Positions 1 to 9,280 of a stretch of DNA of 64,000 bases are shown piece after piece. Source of the DNA: Alkalitalea saponilacus (GTDB taxonomy: Bacteria; Bacteroidota; Bacteroidia; Bacteroidales; Marinilabiliaceae). Position numbers and translations under genes: made by a program. The first letter of the stretch is position 1, and each line of letters opens with the position of its first letter. The DNA lies in assembly GCF_900168165.1 (NCBI RefSeq), contig NZ_FUYV01000002.1:186001-250000 (forward strand), in the 5' to 3' direction. The notes below the pieces were generated by a model. That model worked only from the letters and a program-made list of their open reading frames with translations, ran no database searches and was not told where the DNA came from.

Positions 1-135
1 AAAAGTGTCTCTCAGGAGATAAAAGGCGGCGGCGGCGGACAACCATTCTTTGCAACCGCAGGTGGCAAAAATCCTGATGGAATAGACTCTGCGCTTGCAA
101 AAGCCATCAAACTAATAAAAGAGAAGTTGCAGTAA
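1..135 (+). CDS. alaS: Alanine--tRNA ligase, C-terminal end (partial)
   Basis: Only the last 44 codons are inside the window; the gene enters from the left edge in frame 1 and stops with TAA at 133-135. The peptide carries the glycine-rich run [19 protein letters not shown] and ends in an amphipathic helix, which is the typical C-terminus (DHHA1 region) of alanyl-tRNA synthetase. The enzyme charges tRNA-Ala in the cytoplasm; the DHHA1 part helps tRNA binding and editing. The catalytic and editing domains lie outside the window, so only the family can be called. A perfect dyad lies 43 bases after the stop and may end its transcript. Confidence 0.85.
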   Translation, partial: KSVSQEIKGGGGGQPFFATAGGKNPDGIDSALAKAIKLIKEKLQ

Positions 136-177
136 GCCTGCAACCTCTCCCAATTTCAAATGTGAAAAAAGCATAAA

Positions 178-222
178 TTTATTTCGGACTATTGTGTCCG
201 AAATAAACCTTTCTTACATTTG
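178..222 (+). promoter_or_regulatory. 12-bp perfect dyad overlapping a candidate promoter of nqrM
   Basis: TTTATTTCGGAC at 178-189 and its exact reverse complement GTCCGAAATAAA at 196-207 are separated by 6 bases. A -7 box matching the Bacteroidota consensus TAnnTTTG (TACATTTG, 215-222) follows; the -33 position (about 191-195, ATTGT) falls in the loop of the dyad. The placement suggests a repressor or activator site for nqrM, although the hairpin could also serve as the alaS terminator. It lacks a long T-run, which argues against a strong terminator. Confidence 0.45.
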
Positions 223-272
223 TGTCATCAAGGTGATTTGATTGTTTGTTGATACTCACGAAAATTCGCGTT

Positions 273-452
273 ATGACACAGTTTTTAGTTATTCTCGCTT
301 TATCCATCTTTTTCATATGTCTGGCGCTAGCAGGGTTGGCATTAAAAACGCTTTTGAAAAAAGGCGAACACCAATTGTCAGCCTGTAGCGGATCAGGTGC
401 TGGAAATTCCTGTGGTTGTGGAACACAAGACTCCTGCGTTAGTGAGGCCTGA
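273..452 (+). CDS. nqrM: NqrM-like Na+-NQR maturation protein (DUF539 type)
   Basis: A 59-residue protein with one N-terminal membrane helix (residues about 4-25), a short basic stretch (KTLLKKGEH), then a cysteine-rich tail (CSGSGAGNSCGCGTQDSC). This layout matches NqrM, the small membrane protein needed to mature Na+-NQR, probably by delivering iron for the cysteine-ligated site between NqrD and NqrE. The ATG at 273 is preferred; the same frame could start at TTG 246 but this adds residues before the helix. It lies next to apbE and the nqr operon but on the opposite strand, converging with apbE across a shared hairpin. The family call rests on size, topology, cysteine pattern and context. 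Confidence 0.7.
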   Translation: MTQFLVILALSIFFICLALAGLALKTLLKKGEHQLSACSGSGAGNSCGCGTQDSCVSEA

Positions 453-471
453 AATAAATCCGCTATAAATT

Positions 472-510
472 AAAAAAGGTTGTTTCGATGAATCGAAACA
501 ACCTTTTTTA
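472..510. terminator. Bidirectional terminator between nqrM and apbE
   Basis: An A6 run, then GGTTGTTTCGAT paired with its complement downstream around a loop of about 3 bases, then a T6 run. It sits between two converging genes (stops at 452 and 551), and either strand gives a stem followed by U residues. Confidence 0.85.
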
Positions 511-550
511 ATTTACGCCCTGTGGCAGATTCTCCTGCTTTAAAGCTTAA

Positions 551-1534
551 TCACCTTAAAAGCTGATGAAACCCTGAGCTGTATATCACTTCATATTCTC
601 CATCCGAATCGATGATAAAACAAGCTTCTACATCCGTAAGCCTTTCTATAAGCTCAATGCTCTCCTCTAAACCAATAACCATACATGCTGTAGCATACGC
701 ATCGGCCAACATGCAATTGGGAGCAATGATGGTTGCGCTCAATAAATTATGTGATACTGGATAACCGGTTCTGGGATCAATGGTGTGTGCGTACTTTTTA
801 CCATCACGAATGTAGAAATTCCGGTAATTCCCGCTTGTTGCAAGAGACTCACCTGAAAGGTGCACGATTAGCTCGGTTTTACGCTCCAAAACTAACGGAT
901 CGTCGATTGGTCTATCTATACCTATCCGCCAAAAGTTTCCCTGAGGATTATGGCCTCTTGTTGCAACCTCCCCTCCTATCTCAACCATATAGTTTTTTAC
1001 ACCCAACGAAGCCAGATGAGAAGCCACCACATCTACCCCATATCCTTTGGCAATCGCTCCACCATCGAGCATAACTCCGGGAATCTTTTTAACCACTTTC
1101 CCGTTTATGATATCGATGTGATGCATACCAACAAATTGCAAAAGAGAATCGACCAGTTCAGGGGTTACATCAGCCATTTTCTGAAACCCGAAACCCCAGG
1201 CATTTACAAGCGGAGCAACAGTCATATCAAATGCCCCGTTGGTTTGCGCAGTAACCATTTGGGCTGTTCTAAACACCTTTTTAAAGAAAGGATCGGGAAC
1301 AACTCCTTCTTCACATCGATTGATGCGGCTAATGATGGAAGTGCTGTCATAAGTTGATAGAGAACGGTTAAATGAATCCAACAAAGAATGGATTTCATTG
1401 TGATGATCTTCGGAACTTTCGTATACGATCCGATAAGAAGTTCCAAAAATACGGCCTCCGTTAACATGATATTCTTTCTCTAGCTCACAAGCTAAAAAAA
1501 GAAAAGAAACAGCTACAAAAAATAGAATTCTCAT
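551..1534 (-). CDS. apbE: FAD:protein FMN transferase (ApbE), lipoprotein
   Basis: A 327-residue ApbE-family flavin transferase, which moves FMN from FAD onto threonines of NqrB and NqrC. From the ATG at 1534 it opens with a lipoprotein signal ending in FLFLAC (lipobox cysteine near residue 16), so it is probably anchored on the periplasmic face. Family motifs are present: MLDGGAIAKGYGVD, MVEIGGEVATRG, YAHTIDPRTGYPV and ADAYATACMVIG. A TTG five codons upstream (1549) is also open, but the ATG gives the better signal peptide. It follows nqrF on the same strand after a 225-base gap containing a terminator, so it probably has partly separate expression. Its two predicted substrates, NqrB and NqrC, are made by the adjacent operon. 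Confidence 0.95.
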   Translation of the reverse strand: MRILFFVAVSFLFLACELEKEYHVNGGRIFGTSYRIVYESSEDHHNEIHSLLDSFNRSLSTYDSTSIISRINRCEEGVVPDPFFKKVFRTAQMVTAQTNGAFDMTVAPLVNAWGFGFQKMADVTPELVDSLLQFVGMHHIDIINGKVVKKIPGVMLDGGAIAKGYGVDVVASHLASLGVKNYMVEIGGEVATRGHNPQGNFWRIGIDRPIDDPLVLERKTELIVHLSGESLATSGNYRNFYIRDGKKYAHTIDPRTGYPVSHNLLSATIIAPNCMLADAYATACMVIGLEESIELIERLTDVEACFIIDSDGEYEVIYSSGFHQLLR

Positions 1535-1716
1535 AACTAAATGATTCAAAAAATGATGTTAAAGAATTTAGCTTCTATCAATGAAGGTATATACTCCTTG
1601 TTTCATAGAGGGTTATGATTGCGGCTGGAATTTTGGCATATGCACAAAAAAATGACATCAGGGTGCAAACCTACCAAAACTCGTCCCAATGTATCGGAAA
1701 TAATTATAAACAAAAG

Positions 1717-1750
1717 AAAAAAATGCAGATGTTTTCACATCTGCATTTTA
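1717..1750 (-). terminator. Terminator after nqrF
   Basis: Read on the minus strand, AAATGCAGATG and CATCTGCATTT form an 11-bp stem with a 6-base loop followed by a T-rich run. It starts about 10 bases after the nqrF stop at 1760. Confidence 0.8.
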
Positions 1751-1759
1751 ATATTTTGG

Positions 1760-3022
1760 TTACGATCCGAAATCGTCAAATGCAACCATTTCATCGGGAA
1801 CCCCAAGATCGTATAACATTTTTGTAACCGCCGCATTCATCATCGGGGGACCGCAAATGTAGAATTCGATATCTTCGGGTTCTTCATGATTCATCAAATA
1901 ATTATCCTGTATTACCTGGTGAATAAACCCTACCGATCCGTCCCAATTATCTTCAGGCATTGGCTCAGAAAGAGCTATGGTAAATTTGAAATTTGGGAAC
2001 TCCTTTTCTATTGCTCTGAAATGCTCCTCGTAGAAAATCTCCTTTTTGGAACGGGCTCCATACCAAAACGTCACTTTACGACCTGATTTAAGAGTATGAA
2101 ACAGGTGGAAAATATGCGAACGCATCGGAGCCATTCCGGCACCTCCACCAATAAACATCATTTCCCTGTCAGTTTCTTTTATGAAAAACTCTCCGTAAGG
2201 ACCGGAGATAGTTACTTTATCACCAGGCTTGCGAGAGAATATGTAGGATGAACATATACCTGGATTTACTTTCATAAATCCACCATTTACACGGTCGAAG
2301 GGAGGAGTTGCTATCCGAATGTTGAGCATAACAATGTTGCCCTCGGCCGGGTGATTAGCCATTGAATAAGCACGGAACGTAGGTTCCGGGTTTTTCATTT
2401 TAAGGTCAAACATTTTAAACTTTTCCCACTCTTCCCTAAATTTATCACCAACTTCAATATCCTTAAAGTCAACCTCTATCTTAGGTACATCAATCTGAAT
2501 GTATCCACCCGATTTAAAATCAAGGATTTCTCCTTCAGGAAGTTTTACTACAAACTCCTTGATGTATGTTGCAACACTGTCATTGGACACCACTTCACAA
2601 TCCCACTTCTTAATTCCAAGAATTTCATGAGGAATTTCCATCTTCATATCTTCCCGAACCTTAATCTGACAGGCCAATCTCCAGTTGTTCATCTGTTCTT
2701 TACGAGTAAAGAAACCGGTTTCGGTAGGCAGAATTCCCCCGGCTCCATCTTCAACCTGGCAACGGCACATGGCACAGGTTCCGCCACCACCACATGCGGA
2801 AGGCAAAAAGATTTTATTGTTTCCTAAAGCGGTCAGCAACGTTTGCCCCGGCTCAACAGTGAGGGCTTTTTCCCCGTCATTGATATCAATGGTTACTGTT
2901 CCTGAGGGCGTCAACTTCTTTTTGGCATACAGCAGTACTGAAACCAGAAGCAACACCAGCAGAAGGAAAATAACCACACTGGCTATAATGACTGATCCTT
3001 GAATAGCAAGTAAAACGCTCAT
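1760..3022 (-). CDS. nqrF: Na+-NQR subunit F (NADH dehydrogenase, 2Fe-2S and FAD)
   Basis: A 420-residue electron-entry subunit: it oxidises NADH at the cytoplasmic face and passes electrons through FAD and a 2Fe-2S cluster. One membrane helix lies at about 8-32. Cluster ligands are C77, C83, C86 and C118 (motif CGGGGTCAMC). The FAD-binding RAYS motif is at 217-220, and the NADH-binding motifs are GGGAGMAP at 292-299 and FYICGPPMMN near the C-terminus, which ends FDDFGS as is usual for NqrF. It is the last gene of nqrABCDEF, 26 bases after nqrE, and is followed by a terminator. Confidence 0.97.
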   Translation of the reverse strand: MSVLLAIQGSVIIASVVIFLLLVLLLVSVLLYAKKKLTPSGTVTIDINDGEKALTVEPGQTLLTALGNNKIFLPSACGGGGTCAMCRCQVEDGAGGILPTETGFFTRKEQMNNWRLACQIKVREDMKMEIPHEILGIKKWDCEVVSNDSVATYIKEFVVKLPEGEILDFKSGGYIQIDVPKIEVDFKDIEVGDKFREEWEKFKMFDLKMKNPEPTFRAYSMANHPAEGNIVMLNIRIATPPFDRVNGGFMKVNPGICSSYIFSRKPGDKVTISGPYGEFFIKETDREMMFIGGGAGMAPMRSHIFHLFHTLKSGRKVTFWYGARSKKEIFYEEHFRAIEKEFPNFKFTIALSEPMPEDNWDGSVGFIHQVIQDNYLMNHEEPEDIEFYICGPPMMNAAVTKMLYDLGVPDEMVAFDDFGS

Positions 3023-3048
3023 TATTTTATATTTTTATCTGATACTTG

Positions 3049-3663
3049 TTACAGTTTAATTCCCATGAAACTCATAAACGCGATGCCCATTAACCCGGTC
3101 ACTATAAAAGTAATACCAAGCCCCCTTAAAGGTGCGGGAACATTCGAGTAACGAATCTTTTCACGTATAGCGGCGATACCAACAATAGCCAACAACCATC
3201 CTACGCCGGACCCCAATCCAAACACTGTAGCTTCTCCAATATTTGCATAAGAACGCTCCTGCATGAAAAGTGAACCTCCTAGAATGGCACAGTTAACCGC
3301 AATCAGGGGAAGAAAAATCCCCAAAGATGTATAGAGAGTTGGTGAGAACTTCTCGATGATCATTTCTACAAGTTGAACCATGGATGCAATGACGGCAATA
3401 AACATGATAAAACTGAGAAATCGCAAATCAACGGTTTCAAAACCTGAACCGAGCCAGCTTAATGCACCTTCCTGCAAAACATAGTTTTCCAACAGGTAGT
3501 TCACAGGAACAGTTATTCCCAGAACAAATATCACGGCAACACCTAAGCCGAAGGAGGTTTTTACGGTTTTTGACACCGCCAGATAAGAACACATGCCAAG
3601 GAAGTAGGCAAAAACCATGTTCTCAATAAAAATAGCTTTGACAAATATATTCAGTAATTCCAT
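3049..3663 (-). CDS. nqrE: Na+-NQR subunit E
   Basis: A 204-residue integral membrane subunit with six predicted helices, starting [31 protein letters not shown]. NqrE pairs with the homologous NqrD; in known structures a cysteine from each helps hold an iron centre in the membrane. The cysteine in FLGMCSYLA (about residue 25) and the one in [12 protein letters not shown] (about 120) are the expected ones. It lies 26 bases downstream of nqrD. Length and sequence are typical, and nothing is missing. Confidence 0.96.
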   Translation of the reverse strand: MELLNIFVKAIFIENMVFAYFLGMCSYLAVSKTVKTSFGLGVAVIFVLGITVPVNYLLENYVLQEGALSWLGSGFETVDLRFLSFIMFIAVIASMVQLVEMIIEKFSPTLYTSLGIFLPLIAVNCAILGGSLFMQERSYANIGEATVFGLGSGVGWLLAIVGIAAIREKIRYSNVPAPLRGLGITFIVTGLMGIAFMSFMGIKL

Positions 3664-3689
3664 TTTTTTAGACTTAAAATGTTACCAGA

Positions 3690-4352
3690 TTAATGCGACT
3701 CTATCAATGATTTATCCCGGCTGCGCTGAATCCAGATAATGATTCCCACTACCACCAATGCCATTGGAGGAAGAATCATAAACCCGTTGTTTACATAGCC
3801 AAGGTCATAAAATGCCTGGGGAATTACCTGAAAAGTTCCAAACCCGGGGAACGATAACGTCCCTGATCCAAACAATTCACGCACAAAACCAACAATAATC
3901 AATATGATTCCATATCCGGCGGCATTTCCTGCACCATCAAGAATGGATGGCCATGCTTTATTGCCAAGGGCAAATGCTTCAAGCCGTCCCATTATGATAC
4001 AGTTGGTGATAATCAGACCCACAAAAACAGAGAGCTGACGACTCACATCGTAAGCATATGCTTTAAGAATCTGATCAACCAGAATTACCAGGGAGGCCAC
4101 TACTACAAGCTGAACAATGATCCGGATTCTGGAAGGAATGGTATTTCTCAACAACGAAATGATCAGGTTGGCAAATACCATAACAAAAACAACCGAAAGA
4201 GACATCACTATGGATGGTTCCAGTTTGGCCGTTACAGCCAATGCTGAACATATCCCTAATACCTGAATGGTAATGGGGTTTTGTGGTCCGATTGGGGTCG
4301 TAATCAGCTTAAGATTTTTAGCTGAGAATAAAGGTTCTTTATCGCTACTCAT
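3690..4352 (-). CDS. nqrD: Na+-NQR subunit D
   Basis: A 220-residue membrane subunit with about six helices and the NqrD signature GPQNPITIQVLGICSALAVTAKLEPS. The conserved cysteines in LGICSALAV and ITNCIIMGRLEAFAL match those placed at the intramembrane iron site with NqrE. The start ATG (4352) lies inside the end of nqrC (stop at 4345), an 8-base overlap that suggests translational coupling. It is part of the uninterrupted nqrABCDEF set. Confidence 0.96.
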   Translation of the reverse strand: MSSDKEPLFSAKNLKLITTPIGPQNPITIQVLGICSALAVTAKLEPSIVMSLSVVFVMVFANLIISLLRNTIPSRIRIIVQLVVVASLVILVDQILKAYAYDVSRQLSVFVGLIITNCIIMGRLEAFALGNKAWPSILDGAGNAAGYGIILIIVGFVRELFGSGTLSFPGFGTFQVIPQAFYDLGYVNNGFMILPPMALVVVGIIIWIQRSRDKSLIESH

Positions 4353-5064
4353 AACTCTCCCTTTCTATATTTTTTAAGAATTGCTCGTATCCAGAAAAGT
4401 AATTTCTCAACATATTTGCCAGCCCATCACTTGTAATGGTACCTCCTGAAACTGCATCAACAGCATGGGGATCACCAGGACGGGCTCCACCTTTAACCAC
4501 ATCAACACTCACGAGTTCTCCGGCATCATTAAAAACTCTCTTTCCCTTAAACTGATTCTGAAAAGAATCACTATCTATTTCTGCACCCAATCCCGGAGTT
4601 TCAGATTGGTGACTAAAAGTGGCTCCAAAAATGGTAGTTCCATCATCCTCAATGGAAACATAGCCCCAAATTGGCCCCCATAATCCGTTGCCCCTCATCT
4701 GAAGGACATATTTCAATTCTCCGTTGTCCAAGCGAACTTCATACACCGGAAATAATCTTTCTTCCAATGGTTTGCGCATCTCCCTTGCCATATCAATATC
4801 TATGGCTTCTTCTCCGGAAACACGATTTCCCTGAAAATCGACAACGTATGTGTTTTCACCGATGTAACGATTGAAAACATCCACAGCATCGCGATTGGTG
4901 CTTGAAATATTCACAGACTGGAGAATATCTATTTTCTTTGCCACCAGCTCATTTCTAACCTGCCGGGGTCTGAGCCCCTGGGAAACAAGAGCCAGAATGG
5001 TTGCTACAATGATTACCATTGCAGCAGCATACAAAAATGTATATGTATTTCCCTGTTTATCCAT
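4345..5064 (-). CDS. nqrC: Na+-NQR subunit C (covalent FMN)
   Basis: A 239-residue subunit with one N-terminal membrane helix (about 11-30) and a periplasmic FMN domain. The flavin attachment motif is AVSGGTITSDG; the predicted FMN acceptor is T209. The motif reads SGGT where many NqrC and RnfG proteins have SGAT, a mild variation still consistent with ApbE recognition. The motif GLGAEIDS and the FGATFSHQSETPG segment are typical. It overlaps nqrD by 8 bases and starts 14 bases after nqrB. The apbE product at 551-1534 is the likely flavinylating enzyme. Confidence 0.96.
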   Translation of the reverse strand: MDKQGNTYTFLYAAAMVIIVATILALVSQGLRPRQVRNELVAKKIDILQSVNISSTNRDAVDVFNRYIGENTYVVDFQGNRVSGEEAIDIDMAREMRKPLEERLFPVYEVRLDNGELKYVLQMRGNGLWGPIWGYVSIEDDGTTIFGATFSHQSETPGLGAEIDSDSFQNQFKGKRVFNDAGELVSVDVVKGGARPGDPHAVDAVSGGTITSDGLANMLRNYFSGYEQFLKNIERESYE

Positions 5065-5077
5065 TTTCTCTCTATTT

Positions 5078-6235
5078 TTATGCTTTAACTACTGCCCTAT
5101 TTAATCTCCGTTTAATATTTGCCTGAACAACAAAGTGGTCAATCAACGGAGCAAATGTATTCATCAGCAGAATGGCCAGCATCATACCTTCAGGGTATGC
5201 AGGGTTGAACACTCTGATCATTATGGCAAATACACCAATTAAAAATCCGTAAATCCATTTGCCTTGTTCGGTGCGAGTTGCAGAAACTGGATCGGTGGCC
5301 ATAAATACTGCACCAAAAGCAAATCCTCCCAATACCAGGTGGTGATGAGCTTCAACCTGCATTAAAGGATTTAATCCCATCAGGTTAAAAACCAAAGCCA
5401 TCAGGTAACCACCGACAAAAACCGATAACATTACCTTCCAGCTTCCCACTCCCGTAATTATTAGAAACATAGCTCCTAAAAGAATGGCAAGTGTAGAGGT
5501 TTCTCCAATGGAACCGGGGATAAAGCCAAGAAAGCTATCCATAAAGGAGAAATTAGAAATATTTCCCTCTACGGCTGCTGCCAGAGCAGTAGCTCCTGAA
5601 AACCCATCAGGAAGATTTTCCATGCTGCCCAAACCTGAGATCCATACAATATCGCCCGACATTTGTGCCGGATAGGCAAAAAACAAAAATGCACGAGCCA
5701 GCAAAGCGGGGTTCCAGATATTCATTCCGGTACCTCCAAAAACTTCCTTTCCTATAATAATGGCAAAGGCAGTAGCTATGGCTACCATCCAAAGCGGTGT
5801 ATCTATCGGAATAATCAGCGGAATTAACATCCCCGACACCAGAACACCTTCATTCACTTCGTGTTTCCGCATCTGAGCAAAACCAAACTCAAGTCCTAAG
5901 GCAGTTGCATACGAAACCACCAAAATTGGTACCACTCGTAACACTCCATGAAGGATGTTATCAAAAAATGATGCTGATTCTCCCAATGCAAGATGATGCT
6001 GATAGCCTGTATTCCAAATGCCAAATACCAAAGCCGGAATCATAGCGAAAACCACCATCATCATGGTGCGTTTAAGATCTATGGCATCACGTACATGAAC
6101 CCCGTTTTTATTGGTCCTATCGGGGACAAAAAGCAATGTCTCAAATGCGTCATAAGTTGAATGAAGCATTTCAAATCGTCCCCCCTTCGAAACATGGGGT
6201 TTGATATTATCTAATATTTTTCTTAATGCCTTCAT
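5078..6235 (-). CDS. nqrB: Na+-NQR subunit B (covalent FMN, Na+ channel)
   Basis: A 385-residue subunit with about ten membrane helices, forming the main sodium pathway and carrying FMN and riboflavin. The flavin attachment motif is GFSGATALA, with T216 as the predicted acceptor. Conserved blocks include EVFGGTGMNIWNPALLARAFLFFAYPA and HHHLVLGGFAFGAVFMATDPVSA. The N-terminal ~50 residues are cytoplasmic and hydrophilic. The gene follows nqrA by 49 bases and precedes nqrC by 13. Confidence 0.97.
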   Translation of the reverse strand: MKALRKILDNIKPHVSKGGRFEMLHSTYDAFETLLFVPDRTNKNGVHVRDAIDLKRTMMMVVFAMIPALVFGIWNTGYQHHLALGESASFFDNILHGVLRVVPILVVSYATALGLEFGFAQMRKHEVNEGVLVSGMLIPLIIPIDTPLWMVAIATAFAIIIGKEVFGGTGMNIWNPALLARAFLFFAYPAQMSGDIVWISGLGSMENLPDGFSGATALAAAVEGNISNFSFMDSFLGFIPGSIGETSTLAILLGAMFLIITGVGSWKVMLSVFVGGYLMALVFNLMGLNPLMQVEAHHHLVLGGFAFGAVFMATDPVSATRTEQGKWIYGFLIGVFAIMIRVFNPAYPEGMMLAILLMNTFAPLIDHFVVQANIKRRLNRAVVKA

Positions 6236-6284
6236 TAGAAATTATTTTGATTTTCTTTGTCCTGTAACATAATCATTGAAAATA

Positions 6285-7634
6285 TCAGCCAAGTTCCTTT
6301 ATCATTAGATCAATTCCTTTGCGCAATATAGACTGAATCTCAATTTTAGAGGTATCAACAAATTCGCTAAGAGCTAAATCTTCTTCTACCACCTCATAAA
6401 TCCCCAATTGCTCCATCTTATCTATGTCTTCAATCATGATGGCCTTAATAAGGAACTCTGCGAGAATGTCCATAGGCAAAACCGAATCATATTGTCCTGA
6501 AATAACAATGGCACGCTCTCCACCCTTGGTATTGGCGTCTATTCGATATTCTTTGTTTGGACGCAACCAGCTGAAAAATGTACGAGAAGTACTAAACTTT
6601 TCTAAACCGGGAAGAATCCACCCCAAAAATTCATGCTTATCGCCTTCAGGAATGACAGTAACCTGCGAATGGTTAAAACCTATATAACCGTCGTCTTCAA
6701 TGTGATCTCCGGTAAGAACGTTCCCGCTGATAATTCGTAATTTCTCATCATTTATCACGTTATTCTTGATGAGTCCGGAAACTGATGCCCCCAGACGATA
6801 GCGGTAATAAGAAGGTTTTACAACCTCTGATCCGTTAAGTGCTATTACTCTGGAAAAATCATGCTTTCCTTTAAGAAACAGACGTCCGATAGAGACAATG
6901 GCCTGTGGTTGAATCACCCATACTTTTTCTCCTTTATTAATAGGGATTGTATGGTGTATCTGAACACCAACATTACCCGCAGGATGTGGCCCGTCAAAAC
7001 TGTGTATCTGAACACCCTTTAAGTTAGTAAATACTTTTGATGCCGATGAACTACTGATTCCTACATGGACTTCAGGCGCCAGCTTTTTCAGAACTTCAAA
7101 TCCAGTTGCCAATTCATCTTCCTGCCCGGTAAGAACAAAATCCATATCGGGAGCCAATGGAGCTGAATCAAAGCCTGATACAAAAATGGCTTTTGGAGTA
7201 TCTGCCGAATTGGCATTCACATCGTAAGGACGTTGACGCAGATACGGCCAAGCTCCACTCTCGAGAAGCTTTTCAACGATGGAAGCCCGCTCGGAGTTTA
7301 ATGGATCAGCTGCACCAAAATCAATAAAGTCATCCTGCCCGTCGCTCTCAACAATAACTTCGAGAATCCTCCTGCGCTCTCCCCTGTTGACGCTTTTTAA
7401 ACGCCCGCTAACCGGAGAAACGAACTTAACTTCAGGATGATACTTATCGTAAAAAAGAACCGAACCAATTTTTACCGCATCTCCCTCCTTTACTACCATT
7501 TTGGGAACAATCCCGTGAAAGTCGGTGGGCTTTACAGCAAATAAACCGGGCAATTGTGCTTGTCCGAAAACCTTTTCGGATTTTCCTTTTAAAGGAATAT
7601 CAAGCCCTTTTTTTATTTTTATCACCTCAGACAT
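6285..7634 (-). CDS. nqrA: Na+-NQR subunit A
   Basis: A 449-residue peripheral cytoplasmic subunit and first gene of the operon. It opens with IKKGLDIPLKG and has the NqrA blocks KPTDFHGIVPKMVVKEGDAVKIG and SPVSGRLKSVNRGERRRILEV, a barrel-sandwich-like part near the N-terminus. It has no obvious membrane segment, as expected. It is thought to help place quinone and stabilise the complex. A -7 box lies 31 bases upstream of the ATG. The length agrees with the family. Confidence 0.97.
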   Translation of the reverse strand: MSEVIKIKKGLDIPLKGKSEKVFGQAQLPGLFAVKPTDFHGIVPKMVVKEGDAVKIGSVLFYDKYHPEVKFVSPVSGRLKSVNRGERRRILEVIVESDGQDDFIDFGAADPLNSERASIVEKLLESGAWPYLRQRPYDVNANSADTPKAIFVSGFDSAPLAPDMDFVLTGQEDELATGFEVLKKLAPEVHVGISSSSASKVFTNLKGVQIHSFDGPHPAGNVGVQIHHTIPINKGEKVWVIQPQAIVSIGRLFLKGKHDFSRVIALNGSEVVKPSYYRYRLGASVSGLIKNNVINDEKLRIISGNVLTGDHIEDDGYIGFNHSQVTVIPEGDKHEFLGWILPGLEKFSTSRTFFSWLRPNKEYRIDANTKGGERAIVISGQYDSVLPMDILAEFLIKAIMIEDIDKMEQLGIYEVVEEDLALSEFVDTSKIEIQSILRKGIDLMIKELG

Positions 7635-7664
7635 ATTTGAAATGTGTTTTTTTTAATTTGATGG

Positions 7665-7695
7665 CAAAATTACATAAAATAATAAGTAATACATA
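7665..7695 (-). promoter_or_regulatory. Candidate promoter of the nqr operon
   Basis: On the minus strand TAATTTTG (7672-7665) matches the Bacteroidota -7 consensus TAnnTTTG exactly. TATG lies 19 bases upstream, one base off the -33 TTTG. This gives a leader of roughly 25-30 bases before nqrA. Confidence 0.5.
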
Positions 7696-7724
7696 GTATA
7701 TTGCAACATAGAAACCATTTCATT

Positions 7725-9098
7725 ATGAGCACAAAAAAAACATACAAAAAAGTCCTAAATCGCTATAATTGTTTCAGGCTGAACTATTACAGATTTTTTT
7801 CTTTAAAGAAAAATCGAAAAACGATTTTTCTTTTTGGTATTTTTAACATTTTTATCCTGTCAAACATCTGCTCCGAGCCCCTTAAAGAATATATTTCCTC
7901 TTCAATAAAAACAGTACAATTTCATCGAAACGAGTGGCCGCTATCCTACCCAATCATCAGACTAAACAGTGAACAACAACTGTTACTATCTTTCGATGAA
8001 TTAGGGAGCAGCACAAAAAACTTTCAGTACACCATTGTTTTATGCGATGCTGATTGGAATGTTTCTGACCTGATGGTTACAGAATACATTTCAGGATCGC
8101 CCATAAATCCCATCATTGATTATTCGTACTCTTTTAATACCACCATTGATTATATACATTACCGCTTAAAACTTCCCAATGAAGACATACGGCCACTTCG
8201 ATCGGGTAATTATATGCTGATGGTTTTTAAGGACTACGATCAGAATAACCCCGTATTAAAGAAAAAGTTCATGATTTCAGAACCAATGGTTAACATTGTC
8301 CCAAGAATAAGAAATACAGCTAGTTCATCCATCCGCGCCTCTCATCATGAAATAAACTTTGAGGTTCACCACCCCGGCTTTACCATCAGAAATCCAATGG
8401 ATGAAATATCAGCAACCATTATTCAGAACGGGAGAAAAGACAACCGCATTCAAGGGCTCAGACCACAGTTTGTCCGTAATGATTTATTAGACTTTAACTA
8501 TAACCGGGAAACCATGATGGAAGGAGGTAACGAGTTTCGTTACCTCGATATTAGAAGCTATCGGTTCTACTCCGATAAAATTGAGGAAATTGTGTTTCTC
8601 GACCCCTTTTATCATGTGCGATTATTTGCCGATCTACCCCGAAACCCATCATCGTATCAATACAGACAGGATTTAAACGGACGCTATTACATTGAGGTTC
8701 AAGAGAGAAACAATGCCGACCTGGAAGCAGACTACATGTTTATTCATTTCAGGCTGCGGGTGAATCAACCACAACTATCACAAAGGGTATATCTCAACGG
8801 AGCACTTACAAACTGGGAACTGAATGAAAGTTCGCAAATGCATTATAACCCAACCAACAATGCATATGAATTATCTTTACTGCTAAAGCAGGGATATTAC
8901 AACTACCACTATCTGGTAATTGAAGAAGGAGAAAAAACAGGAACGCTGTTTCCTATGGAAAACAGCTTTCAACAAACAGAAAATGATTATCTCATATTAA
9001 TATATTACAAGGGGCTTACCGATAGAGTACACAGACTCATTGGAGCTGAAACATTTAATTCAACACTGCCGCAACCAAGAAGCAGACCGGGACACTGA
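7725..9098 (+). CDS. Type IX secretion system plug protein (DUF5103 family)
   Basis: A 457-residue secreted protein recognised as the DUF5103/T9SS Plug family by blocks such as VQFHRNEWPLSYPIIRLNS, LSFDELGSSTKNFQYTIVLCDADW and GNYMLMVFKDYD. Plug binds the periplasmic side of the SprA (Sov) translocon and blocks the empty pore. Residues about 28-50 form a hydrophobic segment ending near SNICSEP; the charged stretch before it is unusually long, so the true start may lie further in than the ATG at 7725 (a TTG at 7701 is also open). It is divergent from nqrA. It fits the T9SS-exported giant protein encoded further along. It ends 295 bases before pruA, with two repeat copies between. Confidence 0.85.
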   Translation: MSTKKTYKKVLNRYNCFRLNYYRFFSLKKNRKTIFLFGIFNIFILSNICSEPLKEYISSSIKTVQFHRNEWPLSYPIIRLNSEQQLLLSFDELGSSTKNFQYTIVLCDADWNVSDLMVTEYISGSPINPIIDYSYSFNTTIDYIHYRLKLPNEDIRPLRSGNYMLMVFKDYDQNNPVLKKKFMISEPMVNIVPRIRNTASSSIRASHHEINFEVHHPGFTIRNPMDEISATIIQNGRKDNRIQGLRPQFVRNDLLDFNYNRETMMEGGNEFRYLDIRSYRFYSDKIEEIVFLDPFYHVRLFADLPRNPSSYQYRQDLNGRYYIEVQERNNADLEADYMFIHFRLRVNQPQLSQRVYLNGALTNWELNESSQMHYNPTNNAYELSLLLKQGYYNYHYLVIEEGEKTGTLFPMENSFQQTENDYLILIYYKGLTDRVHRLIGAETFNSTLPQPRSRPGH

Positions 9099-9180
9099 AA
9101 ACATAATCCACATGATAATTGGCATGGAAATTTATCGGAAGAATTTGTAATTTACGGTTAGATGCAATTTTTATTCGTAT

Positions 9181-9280
9181 ATAATTAATTTATTGGCCTC
9201 ATGGAAGTTCCATGAGCAGATATATACAGATACTTGTTGTGAGTTTCTCACTTATGGAACTTTCATTTGAAAATAATTAG
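9181..9280 (+). repeat. Intergenic structured repeat, copy 1 (with a 22-codon ORF)
   Basis: First of three copies (others at 9272-9374 and 38327-38429). It has ATTGGCC, then arms AAGTTCCATGAG and CTTATGGAACTT that pair along 12 positions (one G-U), enclosing a GTGAG-TTT-CTCAC hairpin. An intact ORF, ATG 9212 to TAG 9280, encodes 22 residues with the core LVVSFSLM. Confidence 0.75.

Noticed and set aside
1222-1467. 81-codon minus-strand frame within apbE
   Set aside because: It is an alternative frame of a well-supported ApbE gene with no features of its own.
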